From: Amoebophrya sp. A120
Lineage: Eukaryota; Sar; Dinophyceae; Syndiniales; Amoebophryaceae
DNA length: 64,000 nt
Assembly: GCA_905178155.1 (NCBI GenBank)
Contig: CAJINV010000001.1
Span: 2,222,089 to 2,286,088, forward strand
Direction: 5' to 3'
The position numbers and the translations under genes were made by a program. How positions within the stretch are numbered: the stretch's first letter is position 1; every line of letters starts with the position of its first letter. Positions 1 to 11,158 of this stretch are shown piece by piece. The notes under the pieces are model-generated. The model saw nothing but the letters and a program-made list of their open reading frames with translations, had not been told where the DNA came from and made no database searches.

Positions 1-300
1 AGAGGGAGAGGGAGCAGGGGGCCACCACCCCCCGCTCTTGCGGGCGCAGGCCACGAACGCAGGGGGCCCCCGCCCCTCTTCGTGGTTAGGCAGAGGGCCC
101 GCTCCACTCGCCCCTGCGGTAACACAGGGGTCCCCCGCTTCGCACCCTCCCGCCCGCTAGGCGGAACGCAGGGGGGCCCGCCCCCCAATCTTCCCCCGCC
201 CCGCTCCCTAGCTAGGGGCTTTTGTGGTGGGGCGGTCTTGTTACACCAGGAAGAGTTAGCTACGTGATGCGAGCTCCTAGTGTTAAGTTCGTTACACGGA
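1..300. repeat. GC-rich degenerate tandem repeat at window edge
   Basis: Three imperfect copies of a roughly 55-65 bp G/C-rich unit start near 53, 112 and 170. Each carries a core like AACGCAGGGGG followed by a C-run. No convincing gene is seen. It may be the border of a larger satellite outside the window. The stretch from 300 to 1126 also holds no gene I can support. Confidence 0.4.
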
Positions 301-1126
301 GGCCAAGGCTAGTATATCAAAAGACGAAAAAAACTTCAACGCGCAAGTAGGGCGCCGGGGGTAGGCTCTTGTCGAACAATCATAACCATAAGCAGGGCGC
401 CGGTAGACTTTTTCTATGCTGTATCTCTTGCTGCAAGGTCATTTTTCATTTGCAAGGATCCAAGTGGCGCTAAGGTAAAGGTATCGCTGTCACTTTCTCA
501 AATCATCTGAAACGCGAGACCTAGGCTTCTAGTGGTCTCAGGTGAAAACAATCAATGTGCTGTGGCACAATCAGATCCAAGAAGGGGGCAACTCGCCAGA
601 TGTCACGTTGCTTGTTGCTGCACCACGTGGACAAACAAGCGCGAAAGCTCACTACGTGCCAGTTTTGGTTGATCTGCTTCTCCTGGATCCCTCGTCGCTT
701 TTCATTACCTCCAAGGGTGGCTCGACCTCCGTCAGGGATGTCTATTCGCCTTCCTCGCGTTCTTCCCGCTCGCCGCAGGGTGGGCGGGATATGGCCTCCT
801 AGCTAGCCTTCATTCCGAGGTAGCGGTGGATAAGGCAAGTACACAGACACAGGTGGGGGTGGGCGTGACATGGAGAAGATAAAACTTCCGCTTGTCTTCT
901 TCTACTTCATGATTAGACCACCCTGCACCCTTTACTTCTCTTCTGCTGCATCTCCTTTCGGTGACGCGCTGCTCTTTTGCATCCATCCGCCAATTGCGTT
1001 TGTTTCGCTGCATGGCACCGGGGTTAATTACTCACGGGTCTGTCTCGCACTGGGGAAAACCGCTCGTCTGAGTCGCCCAGGCATCCGGCTCTCGTACGCA
1101 GGAGAAGCTTGTTCTAGTGCGCGCCA

Positions 1127-2166
1127 TCAAGCCGGCGTGGTCGTCGTCGTCTTGCTCAACCTGGCTTCCAATTCCGCCTGTACCATGGTCATGTTCATTT
1201 CGAAGGTCTGGATCAACCGCCGCAGTTCCTGCGTGGACTTGTTCCGAAAATCCGTCGCTTCGGTATCCCCCTCCAAATCATGTAGCTCCGTCTCCAGCGC
1301 CTGCCGTTCCTTCAGCAGGGTCGCTACCTCCTCGTTCAATTCGTCAAAACGGGTTTGCAACTCCTTTTCCTCCTTCACCGCATCCGCGTCGTCGGACCGC
1401 GTCCGCAGGGTCTCCTCGCACTTGAACAGGCTCTCGATCGCGTGGCTCAAGTGCCCCTGAAAATCGTCCTCCCACGTGCGGTTCGTAGAAGATGCAGCGG
1501 GCTGGAGAGAGGAAGGGGAACGGGGCAGATCGCCTGGGTATTCATCCAGGAAGCTTTTTCATTTTATGATTTTGTGATAAGCTTCCTTTTGTTCTCGTTG
1601 GTCTGTGGAAGCCGAGGCCGTCCATATCGCGGCGCGCAAGAAAAAATGGCGAAGATGCAAACAAGAAGAAAGCCACGATCCAGAGCTGTCGCTAACGCTC
1701 CACATGATGAAAGAATCCGGAACTTCTTAAAAGTACCTATTATCGGACTCCGCACGGTAAGCCGATTTATGAGCGCTTGGTCATGGGGTTCGAAAAATTC
1801 GTCATTGAGGTTTTGTGGCGGTGGTGCCGGACCAGCCGGCTTCGTAGAAGTACTGCCTGAAGACGCGGATGCTGGTGGTGCGGCCTTTTTCGCGGCAGGA
1901 GCTGCGGCCGTGGCACTCGGAGCTTTACCCAAAACACCACTGCGCCACGCGGCTTCATCAGCTGAGTCCTCCATCTTTCTACTTGTGACAGAATTTTTTT
2001 CACGTGGATATCTAAAGTTGTCCCAAAACAAACAAAGCGAGGAGCAAAGCTTGTAGGTCTTGTGCTTTTCCTCTTCAAGGTCCACACGCACAATGATCTC
2101 GACGCCCTCACGACGACCGTCGTCGTTCGTTTCATACTCATTTAGTAAATTCTCACACGCAGACAT
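1127..2166 (-). CDS. coiled-coil protein of unknown function, two exons
   Basis: The ATG is at 2166. Exon 1 (2166-1737) ends at a GTACTT donor and exon 2 (1533-1127) follows an AG acceptor. The joined frame is exactly 279 codons (278 aa) and reads through the junction as SPIIGDLPRS. The middle is Ala/Pro/Ser-rich low complexity, around residues 75-115. The C-terminal third is a charged coiled coil rich in Glu, Leu and Arg, and the protein ends in a Thr run before Pro-Ala. There is no signal peptide or membrane segment. I do not recognise the family; a scaffold or cytoskeletal role is only a guess from the coiled coil. An internal intron in exon 1 cannot be excluded, because residues 35-60 look less coding-like than the rest. 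Confidence 0.6.
1534..1736 (-). other. spliceosomal intron (GT-AG)
   Basis: On the minus strand the donor is GTACTTTTAAG and the acceptor is TACCCAG. Removal joins the two exons of the coiled-coil gene in frame. It is an ordinary intron without TIRs, unlike the element introns elsewhere in the window. Confidence 0.6.
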
Positions 2167-2556
2167 AACTACCTTGATGCTCCGGCGGGACAGGAACAGG
2201 TGCCACTACACGGTTACGCAAAAAGACTTTGTGCAGAACAACGGCAACAACGTCCACTCAACCGACTTACAATGATCACCGCGATGAATTCGTTTCATAC
2301 GCCGTTGAGGCTTATGACCAACAAACTATAATCGGCGCGTATTCGCCCCGCGCCGCGGGTTAAGATTCTCTTTCTCATGTGAAATGGTGCATGCCATGAC
2401 CTCCCTTTGTTCTTTCTTACAACTGCGGTTTCTGTAACACTGCTAAGGGAACATCAATCAATGCTGTGGTCGTAGTCGTTCGTACATAATTTTTCTTGCG
2501 CTAGTAGAGCCAAATAGAAACATCTTCAAGACGTTTAATATGTTTATTCCGCCCCG
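2167..2556. other. intergenic region
   Basis: AT-rich spacer between the Hikeshi stop codon and the start of the next gene. No ORF, repeat or RNA gene recognised. Confidence 0.5.
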
Positions 2557-3225
2557 TCATGAATCGATGGATTTTTTCCAGAAGTTTGGGTTTTGCGTTA
2601 ATTTTCTTCGAAAGGAGTCGAACCACTGCTCCAATGCCCCAATGGGGACGAGTTTCTCTTGCACCAACGCCTGCCCCCGCGTTCGCCACTGTTCCTCGGT
2701 GAGGATCCAACCGCTCATGTGATCGTAGCAGTTCTGCGCAAGCGCCTTCACAAATGTGAGGTAGTCCGTCTGTTGCTGCTGCACCTGCTGTTCCTTGGGC
2801 ACGATTTTCTGCTGTATTGCGGACAGCGGCTCGACGAGCACTCCTATCCTCGTAAACTGCGGTTCCGGTGTGACCGCGACGATCGCCGTTTCTGCAGACA
2901 ACATGGCTGGCTGTGCGGGCGGCGAGTTCGACGCACTGCTCTTAGAAGTACTGGCGGATGATGAGACGCGGAAGATCGCGGAGGGTTTGTCATTGGCCAG
3001 ATGCCCGAGGAACTTGAAGCCGTTGTCGGACAACATGAGGTAGACAGACGCGCCGTGGTTCTCCGGCAACGCTTGCGCACCGGTGAGGAAGAGAACCAAG
3101 TGCTGCAGCTGGGAGTGCGGCACTGGGAGCTGGAACATGATCTCGTTGTCGCTCATAATCTGCCCGTTCACTTGCACCGGCTGACCGGGAAGGATTAATC
3201 CGATCACGTTGCTCGTTGCGGCCAT
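2557..3225 (-). CDS. HIKESHI: Hikeshi / OPI10-family Hsp70 nuclear import carrier
   Basis: Intronless frame of 222 aa with an ATG at 3225, close to the usual 190-200 aa of the family plus a low-complexity insert. Family landmarks appear in order: a beta-rich N-terminal domain with MFQLPVPHSQLQHLVLFLTG, then GASVYLMLSDNGFKFLGHL, NDKPSAIFRV, and the second-half GVLVEPLSAI. The C-terminal helix ends in WFDSFRRKLTQNPNFWKKS, matching the conserved family end in which a basic segment is followed by QNP-x-FWK. The known role of the family is importing Hsp70 into the nucleus during heat stress by binding FG nucleoporins. A Ser/Ala/Pro-rich linker around residues 90-110 interrupts the two halves. No element intron is present, in contrast with the next gene. 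Confidence 0.9.
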   Translation of the reverse strand: MAATSNVIGLILPGQPVQVNGQIMSDNEIMFQLPVPHSQLQHLVLFLTGAQALPENHGASVYLMLSDNGFKFLGHLANDKPSAIFRVSSSASTSKSSASNSPPAQPAMLSAETAIVAVTPEPQFTRIGVLVEPLSAIQQKIVPKEQQVQQQQTDYLTFVKALAQNCYDHMSGWILTEEQWRTRGQALVQEKLVPIGALEQWFDSFRRKLTQNPNFWKKSIDS

Positions 3226-4173
3226 GATCGATGTTAGTCGGATTCAAAAGTACAACTAGAGTCGGATGAAATAATGAAATAGCGACAGAAGTAGAGGATG
3301 AGACCTATCAGTTTCAAGCTGTGCTGTCGCTCTCCTTGTCCGTAATGAGCAATTTACGGATATTTATTCCTGTCAGCAGGGGAGTAGGACTCTGGACTCT
3401 CGATCTCGTCGTTTTAACTACCAATATCAGGAAGCAATGACTTCTAATTCATCTGTTTGATAGTGCAAACTCTAACTCTTTCTTAAATTTCTAGAAGATG
3501 TTGAGACGACCCTGCAACTAGAAGCAAATCATGAAACAGAGATACTAGTATGCATTGCCCACCGGTTTGCCTTCGCCGATGCATTTGCAGTTTTGTTTGT
3601 CGTCGATTCTTTCATTGTGTGATTCTGGAGTAAGATGCCGTTGTGAAAATCATCCTCCAATGAATTTTGATCTGCTAATGTGTATGCATGCAAAAATTTT
3701 GTACAGGATGTGTGGTTCCGCTTCGTACTTGAGACGACTATATCAAATTCCAAAAAAGTTGCTACATGTATGATGAAACAAAAACGAAGATTTTTGTGTG
3801 CTACTCAAGCGGTAATCTGCTTGATGCGCTCCGTTCATACTCCTAGGAAATTTTGAAAGATTAAGATTTACGATTGGAAAAACTATGATGAAAACAGATC
3901 TGACTAGAAGTCATCCTGTTTCTGAACTAGAATTTCTGCTATTGTTCCGAAGACTAAAAGATAACTGCTCATCAAAGATAAAGATTCATTGTAAATGTAA
4001 ACTCCGAATAAAACAGGTTAACGGAAAACTACCGATTCTTCTGGTGGTTGTAGTTCGAGTTCCAGTGTAATTGTACAGAATACTAATGATTTGACCTGGA
4101 GATGAATTATTGCAGGTGAAGTGTACTGTTGCTGACGCTTCTAGTTCTACCCAGCAAAAAATCTCATCATCCG
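3226..4173. other. intergenic region, about 950 bp
   Basis: AT-rich spacer. Short open frames exist on both strands but show no family resemblance or biased composition. No repeat family seen elsewhere in the window occurs here. Confidence 0.5.
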
Positions 4174-7100
4174 TCAGTCTTCGTACGGCATCAGAACGGT
4201 GTAGGAAATCCGTTTCTTTTTCGGCACTGTGGACTGTTTCCGGATAACTTTCTGCGGTCCGCGGCGAAAACCGTAATCCGACAGGTTCATCAATTCGTCC
4301 GCGGCGTTCTGTGCCTGCATCTCCTCCTTCAGATCCCGCACCTCGTAAATGAGCCGGCGACTGCTCAACCGGCCCAAAGCCGACTGCTTCCGCCGCTGCT
4401 CGTTCATCTGCGATAAAGACTTCCCCGCGGCAATGCCCTCCGGCGGCCCCGCGCCGGACTTTTTTGGCATCTCCGTGAGTGTGCGCGCGCCGGGCACGAG
4501 GAAAGACTTGGGTTGGTGCTGGAACATATCAAATGTAAAAATGTCTGGGTCTGGAAGAATTCATGTTTGTCATGCTTGTCTGGCATGACTCTTAAATCTG
4601 TCATGCACGTTACCCAAGAGCTTCGCTTTTCTGTGATGCAGAAGCGCAGTTTGTCATGCAGAATAGGCAACACCTAGGAGCTCAGAAACTTGTCATGCTG
4701 AGCCAGCATCTGTAGCCTCATCATGAGACGCCACCCAGCATCACAAGTTAAAGTTTCCAGACCCAGACATTTTTGCATTTTATAGAACAGTGCGGGGCCG
4801 CACAGGTAGCTCGGCCGCGACTTCTTCCCGGTGTTGTTCTCCTGTTCCTCTTCGTCTTTATGGATTGCAAAAATGTCTGGGTCTGGAAGATTGCAACTTC
4901 TCATGCTAAAGCCGAATAGTGCAAAAATCTGTGTTGCATGAGTGCCAAAAGCTGTCCACTTTCGACCAAGTTGGGAGGGGGTTTCTCATGCAGGATAGGC
5001 ATGGCAGAGACCTCACAGACTCTGTCATGCTAGGTCCCGCATTCCAGACCTCAGGGGTCATGGAAAACCTGCATGACAAGTTTACACTCTTCCAGACCCA
5101 GACATTTTTACATTTGATAGTCTTCCGGGGAAGACGAACTCAGCATCCGACTGTTCTGCTTACTTCGGACCTGTTGCGATGTTGTGGTCTTTTTTCTCAC
5201 GACAGCACTGCCGGTGGAAGAGGTGGAAGTTGTTTTGTGCACCACGCGGGACGGAGGCGACGAGGCTTTATTGAGATCTCTCAGCCTTGTACTACTAGTA
5301 ATGCCTGTTGCAACCGGTGCCGTGGCCGGTCGCCGGTCGTATTCGAACTCGTCGAAAAAGTCATCTTTTTCATTCTTATCCACTGCAAAAGTATCGTACT
5401 CGTATGAATTGCAGGTATGCATGGCAAATCTGGGTGGTTTGCTAGTGCTACCTGAGTCTGCATTACAAATTCCAACTTTCATTTTCTTCTTGAAAGAATT
5501 TGTCATGCGCTTTATACTAGTACGACTACGATAACGATACTTTTGCAATGCATAATTCTCCTCCAGCTGCAAATCCTCAGTTTCTTGCAGTAAAGTCCTC
5601 GCTTTCAACTCGTCGGGGCGCAGCGTGGTCACCATGGACGAAGGAGATTCATTTTCGTTTCCGCCATGTGAGTCTTCTCCTGCTCCTGGTCTTCTTGACG
5701 AGACAAGAGATGAGACTTTGTTCATGGCGTTTGCGGACTCTTGTGACGCGGTTTTTAACACCCTTTCCGCTCGATGCTGTTCTTGCATCATCTCTTCCTG
5801 TTCGTGGTCTAGCACGACCGTTTCCCCTTCTTTGTAGTGCGCACCGAGACCGAACGCGAAGGTCATGCCCTTCTTCAGCGTCTTGTCTTTCATATTTTTC
5901 GCTGGTGATACTGACCTACTATTCGAAGATGCGGCTCTCGCCCCCGTCAGATCATCGTTCGGCCCGAGGCCCTGGAACATGCGCTGAAAAGCAATTTTCT
6001 GCTCCGCTTCGCTTCGTCGCAGTGGCGGTTCCTCGGGCACGACGAAGACCTTCTTCTTGTGTCCATTTGGCAACTCCTGGTCGGCTTCTCGCAAATTGAA
6101 CAGCGCCATCGCGTTGGCCCACGCCTCCTTCTCGGCCTGCTTCGGGACCACCCGCTCCGCGTAGCACCGCTGGAGGAAGGTGACTCCCTCGAAGTCCCGC
6201 GGGCCCATCTCAATTGCCGCACGGCCAAAGGCTTTCACCAAAAACCACCGCTTTTTGCTCAACCGGGATTTCGTGATGGCGTGCCGGTCGAACATCGACC
6301 GCTGCGCCTTCTCCTGCTCCTTTTGCGCGAGCATCCACAAGTTATTGTTAACCAGAATCCTCCGCACCGCCTCCTTATCGTCCGCGTCGCCGCACAGCAC
6401 GAATTTCGCATTTTCTGCCTGTTCTAGGTTCCGCAAATCATGCTCTTCCTGTTTCGACAGGTGCGCGATGTGGTCCGTGTCCTCCAATTCTGCCGACCCT
6501 AACTTTTCCGTCTGCTCATTCTTACTGCTCGCCGAACCAGCGGAATCCCGGCTGAATCTGCGGCCGGCCGCCGCACTGGAGGATCTTTTGGACACGACTC
6601 TCCTGTTACCCGCTCCTGGGGCAGAAGACGGTCTTCTACCACCGCTTTGGCTTTTCGGACTGAGCGACGACCCATGGTCCGCTCCCGCGAGAGATTCCAC
6701 CGCGAACACCGGACCGGTTATGCTTTTCGCCAATGCGTATCAAGTGCAAAAGTGTCTGGGTCTGGAAGAATGCAGACTTGTCATGCATATTTTCTATGAT
6801 GATTGATGCCTCTAATGCATGATCTAGCGACACAGATTTTTAGAGCGCTTCCTAAACCTAATGCCTATTCCGCATGAGAAATGCCCTCTCCACGTAACAC
6901 AAACTGGAGTCCTGTTGCTGGTCATGCAATACAGATTTTTTTGGAATTTAAAGACAGCATTACAAGTTGCAGTCTTCCAGATCCAGACATTTTTGCAATC
7001 CATAATGCGCCGACGTCTTTGAAGCGCTCCTGCTGTTCCTCGCGGAAATACTCCAGTGCCTCGTTTGCGTCACGGATAAAATCGCCCGGCGCGGGCGTGT

Positions 7101-8326
7101 CTACGTCGAAAAATTCCGCCACGCGGGAGTAGGGGTCCACGTCCGGATCCTCTTTCAGACCTAACGTTTCCAGCAGCTTCTCGTTCGTGGCAAACTGGCA
7201 GTCGCGAAACTTCGCCCGTATCTTTTCGCGTTTCGCCGGGTCCTGCATAAGCGAATTCCTTCTCGCCCACCAAGGGCTCGGGATACCCTGCTCCTTGAAA
7301 AAATCCAGGATGGCCTCCGGGGACTGGTCGGGGACGAAAGCGGAAGAACTGAAACTAGAACGGGAACGGGAGAATTGCAGCCCTTTCTCTATCTGATAAT
7401 TTCAACAAGTTGGAAGTTAGTATATTCACTAGATTCTGCTTGCAGAAGCAGATCGTCGATGTAGATGGCCTACAGCAACGGAAGCAGTTGTACCAAAACA
7501 AGAGACATCGATCATCTGACTAAGTATGAGAATCAGAATTTAGTAAAACTCACCCCAACTTTTGTCGTCCTCTCCGGCATCAAACTTTTGAACGGCCTCG
7601 GGTTTTCCCCGAGTACGCTGTCCGTCCGCTGGAAGTGCAGTTTTGGATTGCTCGCCGTGTCCACGATGCCCAGCTTGGCCGCCGCAATTGGGTCGCTGTG
7701 TCCGGCCGCTATGCCGTCCATCACGTCTTTAAGCGAGACGCGCTCGCCGCCCGTCCCATTGCGGCTCGGCGCGTTGGAGGATTCTGTTGGTTTTGGATTT
7801 GGAATGCGATATGATCGTCTATTTTCATGTCAATGTCATGTTGATATTGTAGATTGTAGCCTTCTTCTTGCGAAATGCTTTTAACCGCAAGAAGAAGAAC
7901 CCAGACTGCAAGCATGATGAATTTTACCTGCATCCTCGAAATCGTCCAAATAGTCTTCGGGGTCATCTTCCTCATCCTCCGACTGGTAGTTGCCCTCGTG
8001 GTATCAGATGCAAAAGTGTCTGGGTCTGGAAGAATTCGAGATTTGTGACGCAGTTTTGCCTGACCCGGATTGTCTGGCATGCAAGCCAGCACAGCAGCAC
8101 AGATTTCGAGCAGGTCTCCCAAGGCCTAAGACGCATGACAAATCCCCTGCTTCGGTAACAAGAAACGGGCACGGGGCCTTTTGCTGGCCATGCATGACAG
8201 AATTTCTCATGATGTAGAATTCGCATCACAAATTGGAATCCTTCCCGACCCAGACATTTTTGCATTTGATACGTGACGCATCGGAGGACCGGCGTCCACG
8301 CCCAATTCGTCCTCTGCGTAGGCCAT
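4174..8326 (-). CDS. 862-aa protein of unknown function, eight exons with five element introns
   Basis: Proposed exons run from an ATG at 8326 to a stop at 4174: 8326-8272, 7996-7928, 7783-7554, 7392-7005, 6732-5555, 5371-5120, 4853-4785 and 4521-4174. They sum to 863 codons including the stop. Two introns are GT-AG; the other five are TIR elements (A4, A3, B1, A2, A1), and each removal restores frame, for example DVGALAKS, LEENEKDD and SPEDEEEQ. The protein starts with an acidic Glu/Asp segment. It then has a helical region with a FFKEQGIPSPWW motif, a long basic/Ser-rich central part with Lys/Glu/Gln-rich coiled-coil stretches, and a basic C terminus. There are no membrane segments. The family is not recognised; a flagellar or cytoskeletal role is possible but unsupported. 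The 5' end is the least certain part, since the frame stays open to an AG at 8403. Confidence 0.65.
4527..4784. mobile_element. introner A1 (family A)
   Basis: Ends carry the family-A inverted repeat AATGTCTGGGTCTGGAAG and its complement. The flanking duplication is GAACA (4522-4526 and 4785-4789). Excision joins the exons as GPALFQHQPK. Internal sequence matches A5 in the same orientation. Confidence 0.9.
4859..5119. mobile_element. introner A2 (family A)
   Basis: Family-A TIRs with flanking duplication GTCTT (4854-4858 and 5120-5124). Excision gives SPEDEEEQEN. Internal sequence is very close to A6 in the same orientation, and to A8, A9 and A11 in reverse complement. Confidence 0.92.
5377..5554. 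mobile_element. introner B1 (family B)
   Basis: 178 bp with family-B TIRs (core GCAAAAGTATCG-ACTCGTA and complement). Flanking duplication ATTCT (5372-5376 and 5555-5559). The element is itself open in the coding frame, so it would be missed by simple ORF calling. Excision gives LEENEKDDFF. Confidence 0.9.
6738..7004. mobile_element. introner A3 (family A)
   Basis: Family-A TIRs with duplication ATGCG (6733-6737 and 7005-7009). Excision restores DVGALAKSITG. Internal sequence belongs to a subfamily shared with A12 (same orientation) and A7 (reverse). Confidence 0.92.
7393..7553 (-). other. spliceosomal intron with TACTAAC branch site
   Basis: The minus-strand donor is GTGAGTTTT, the acceptor is TTATCAG, and a perfect TACTAAC branch-point consensus lies at about 7416-7422, some 25 nt before the acceptor. 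Removal joins TTKVGIEKGL in frame. It shows that a conventional spliceosomal signal set coexists with the TIR introns in one gene. Confidence 0.7.
7784..7927 (-). other. spliceosomal intron (GT-AG)
   Basis: Donor GTAAAATTC after GATGCAG; acceptor CCAACAG. Joining gives DFEDAESSNAPS in the frame used by both flanking exons. Confidence 0.6.
8002..8271. mobile_element. introner A4 (family A)
   Basis: Family-A TIRs, one arm with a base change (CCCGACC). Flanking repeats are CGTGG and CGTGA, four of five identical. Excision gives PPMRHEGNYQ. Internal sequence groups with A13 in the same orientation. Confidence 0.88.
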
Positions 8327-8499
8327 ACTTCGTTCTGAGACTATTTCTCGCTCGTCTTTAGAATTCGCACAGCACGTGGGGGTGGGGAAAAAAAGTCCCG
8401 TGCTGCAAAAAGAAAAGATGTGTGATTTCAATTTTGGTCAACAACGTTTTGCTTCCGAAATAGCTTAGCGTACGACAACGAGGCATCAAAAGGCAGTTG

Positions 8500-9994
8500 T
8501 CATGAACTAACACTGTACGCGTTTGTGAAAAAGACTGGCAAGCAGGCGCTACGAATCGAAAAAAAGACGAGTGCGACGACCCCCAGCCCCCCACGCATGG
8601 CAACAAAAAAAACGAAAAAAACCGGCAGCGCGTGCCACAATAAGTTGTTTTCCTTTTCGCAGCGATACATCCAACCGCAAATCAAGAGCAGATGCCCCCC
8701 AACCCATGGACGAGATATGATACGACCACATTGACCGACAACGGTCTTATGATACGAGATATGATACGACCTTATCCCGCGGGTCATCTGCTGTAGAATC
8801 CCGACGGCTTGCTGCTGCAGCTCCTGTGCGCCGGTGGCGTGGAGAACATCGTCCGGCACGACGTAGGAGATGTTAACTGCGCCAGCCCGCGATGTGGAAA
8901 TACTTATGGACCGGAGGAAGTCCGCTACTTTCTGGTCTTTTGCTGTCCCACTCCTCGTATCCAGCGCAAAAGGAATCGCACTCGTTCAATTTGTAATGCT
9001 CTTACTTAGTCTCGCATGACAGATCTGCTTTCCTGCATGACAGATTTGATTTCGTTTTTCCTGTCTGCATGACAAGTTTCATTTTTCCTGTTGCAAAATT
9101 TGTGAAGCGACTCCTGCTAGTGCGATTCTTTTGCGATGCATAAGCCATCGCGCGCTCCCACCCATACGGGGTCCCGACAACGAACATCCGTAACGCCCGG
9201 GTCTGGTTGTTCATTGCGCCGCCTGCCTGCTGCAGGTGGATGAGGGTGTGACGATCCGGCCCCGTCGGAACACTAACATTTGCCGCCACCTCCTTCAATA
9301 TCCTCGCCTGGATTGCCGCCTGTTGCTTGTTGATCAGCTGGCACGCAACGTGGACACGCGCCTCCCACTTGTCCGGGTCCGCACCAATTCCGAGAAGGAA
9401 AAGATGCGCCCCTCCGCCCATCATCACACCCAGTGGTATTCGTGTGTCGGAGCCAAACCCATGCAGCCCCGGACCACCCAAGGCGCTGCTGTTTGCAGTT
9501 GCAGTTTTGCTCGGACACAAAATCGTTGATGAGGGTACGCAAACCCCATGCCACTGCTCCCCTGCCTTCCACTGCATCTCCAAGTGGGTCACGTTCCACT
9601 TTGCCTTCCACCACTCCCCTGCCTTCCACTTCCCCTGCCTCCCCTGCCTTCCACTTGCTCACTGCCAGATGGCACGCTCACGAAGCCCCACCAGGTTTAT
9701 CGACGCCAGCCTGCCTTCAACCGCGCCACCTGGTTTGGCGGCAGTCAGCAGGTGTCCATCAACAGGTGCTGGGCAGACTGACGTATCCGAATGGGTGAGC
9801 TTCGGGATTGGTGTCCGGCGGGGATGAGCTGGGTCGCGAAAGAGTTGGCACTTGTTGCGTCCGCCATGCGGACTACATCCTGGAGGACCTGGAAAGGGGT
9901 GCTGCTTTTGTCCGGCCAAGCCAGTGAAATTCGTATCCACAGTGACACCGACACGCCCGTCCAAGTAAAACCGAAGATCGCCCCGGCATTGCAT
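8500..9994 (-). CDS. membrane-anchored protein, 5' exons unresolved
   Basis: Three coding segments are clear. Segment 9592-9143 contains GADPDKWEARVHVACQLINK and runs to a junction at RAMA. After element B2 the frame resumes as TRSGTAKDQKVADFLRS and continues to a GTCGTATC donor near 8775. A last segment (about 8690-8500) holds two hydrophobic stretches, around LPVFFVFFVAM and LGVVALVFF, and stops at 8500. The order implies a soluble N-terminal domain with a C-terminal double membrane anchor. Upstream coding potential continues to 9994, but the frames are ambiguous because 9550-9660 is a purine-rich direct repeat, probably intronic. No family recognised. The region 8500-8800 is the least certain. 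Confidence 0.4.
8697..8775. repeat. dispersed 40-bp repeat, copy 1, with 18-bp internal duplication
   Basis: Contains GAGATATGATACGACC twice (18-bp direct repeats at 8710-8727 and 8754-8771), followed after the first by CATTGACCGACAAC. It lies in the presumed last intron of the membrane-anchored gene. Further copies are at 10388, 10812 and 11736. Confidence 0.7.
8958..9142. mobile_element. introner B2 (family B, diverged)
   Basis: Diverged family-B ends (GCAAAAGGAATCGCACTCGT and complement) and typical internal CATGACAGATTTG motifs. No flanking duplication is visible. The frame is restored (AMATRSGTAK) if the excised segment starts one base later, at 8959. Confidence 0.75.
9548..9662. repeat. 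short direct repeats of a CCCCTGCCTTCCAC core
   Basis: Five or more irregular copies of CCCTGCCTTCCACT-like units, spaced 14-45 bp apart. Composition is strongly strand-biased (pyrimidines on plus). This probably lies within an intron or 5' untranslated part of the membrane-anchored gene. Confidence 0.5.
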
Positions 9995-10387
9995 AACAGG
10001 ACGAAATAAACTTAATTAAATCTTGTGCCTAGCATTACATATAGGTTCCGAAGTCGAGACCTCTTCCGACATGAAGTGGCAACCGTTGCCATAGGCCAGA
10101 TTTGCATGCCACTACAACTCTACGACACACTCACAAAACTGCAACCAAAGTCACATGCACAATCAACATACAAGAACTCTCTGCCGATTTGGAACATCGA
10201 CGAGGCCAATTTGTAAAACGACGAGGGCAGTTTGCGATCGAGACAAAGTGAGTCGAAAATCACACAAAATGCAAAAGACCATGCAATTTTTTATCTCTCT
10301 CATCGATCCGAAAACGAAATTTGTCAACTTTTTGAATTTGTTTTGAATTCGTTTTGAATTGATTTTAATGTAAGGCACTTTGGAGTT

Positions 10388-10434
10388 AACCCCAACCCAT
10401 GGACGAGATATGATACGACCACATTGACCGACAA
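10388..10434. repeat. dispersed 40-bp repeat, copy 2
   Basis: Carries CCCATGGACGAG, then GATATGATACGACC and CATTGACCGACAAC, as in copies 1, 3 and 4, all in the same orientation. Confidence 0.75.
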
Positions 10435-10811
10435 CTCGGAAAGGGGTGTCCGAAGGGGGCAAAAATGCACCCCCCTGACCACCCCCCTTGCCGGGTTTCC
10501 TCTTCCGGGCGAACGTCCTCGCTGTGGTCCGGTCCCGGAGGTGGCCCAACCACTTCTCGAAGAGCGGGCCTATTCAACATTGCCGGGCCATCTGAGCGAC
10601 AACGCACAGCACGAAGGCGCTGCCGCCTGTTTCGTGTCTTGCTATGAAGGCCTTTTGAAAGCCGAGCTATCACGTTCCTCGTGGAAAAGATGAAGTGATG
10701 CTGTACTTCTGTTGATTTCCGGGTAGTTGACTCCCTGACAAGAGAAAAAAAAATACCCCCCCAAAGTGTGAGCTGACAAAAATGATGCTATTTGCCGATT
10801 TTTCCGCCCTA

Positions 10812-10886
10812 ACATGGACGAGATATGATACGACCACATTGACCGACAACGATGTGCAGTGTCCCCTAGTTCTACGAATTGTTACT
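10812..10886. repeat. dispersed repeat, copy 3 (extended form)
   Basis: Same 40-bp core followed by a 35-bp extension ending TACGAATTGTTA. The extension is identical to that of copy 4, so these two share a longer ancestral unit of about 75 bp. Confidence 0.8.
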
Positions 10887-11158
10887 TAGAGCTTTAACAC
10901 GCGTTAGCATGAGACGTGGCGAATCTCTAGTGAATTTTGCATGACAAATAGCAGAGGAGACTGCCGGGACATTGTCCCTCTCGCCCTTCTGGGAAGAGCG
11001 TTCTGCACACCGCAGAACTCGCCGGCTATGCGGCAGGCAGCTGGACATGGCCTGGGCGTCGTTCTTTGGCCATGTCTTTTCGTCTTCCTGTGCTTGCAAA
11101 AGAGCAGGCACTGCAGCAGCCGTGGCAAAGACGCCAAAAACAAGAGCCGCGAAGCACA
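10872..11158 (-). CDS. possible small secreted protein (weak)
   Basis: From an ATG at 11158 the frame gives about 95 aa. It begins with a hydrophobic Ala/Val/Phe-rich segment (MCFAALVFGVFATAAAVPA) that looks like a cleavable signal peptide. A basic, Cys-containing tail follows and ends within repeat copy 3. No family, no supporting neighbour and no splice signals decide the case. Overlap of its 3' end with a dispersed repeat lowers confidence. Confidence 0.25.

Noticed and set aside
1355-2056. 233-codon plus-strand frame
   Set aside because: Overlaps both exons and the intron of the coiled-coil gene on the opposite strand and shows no domain.
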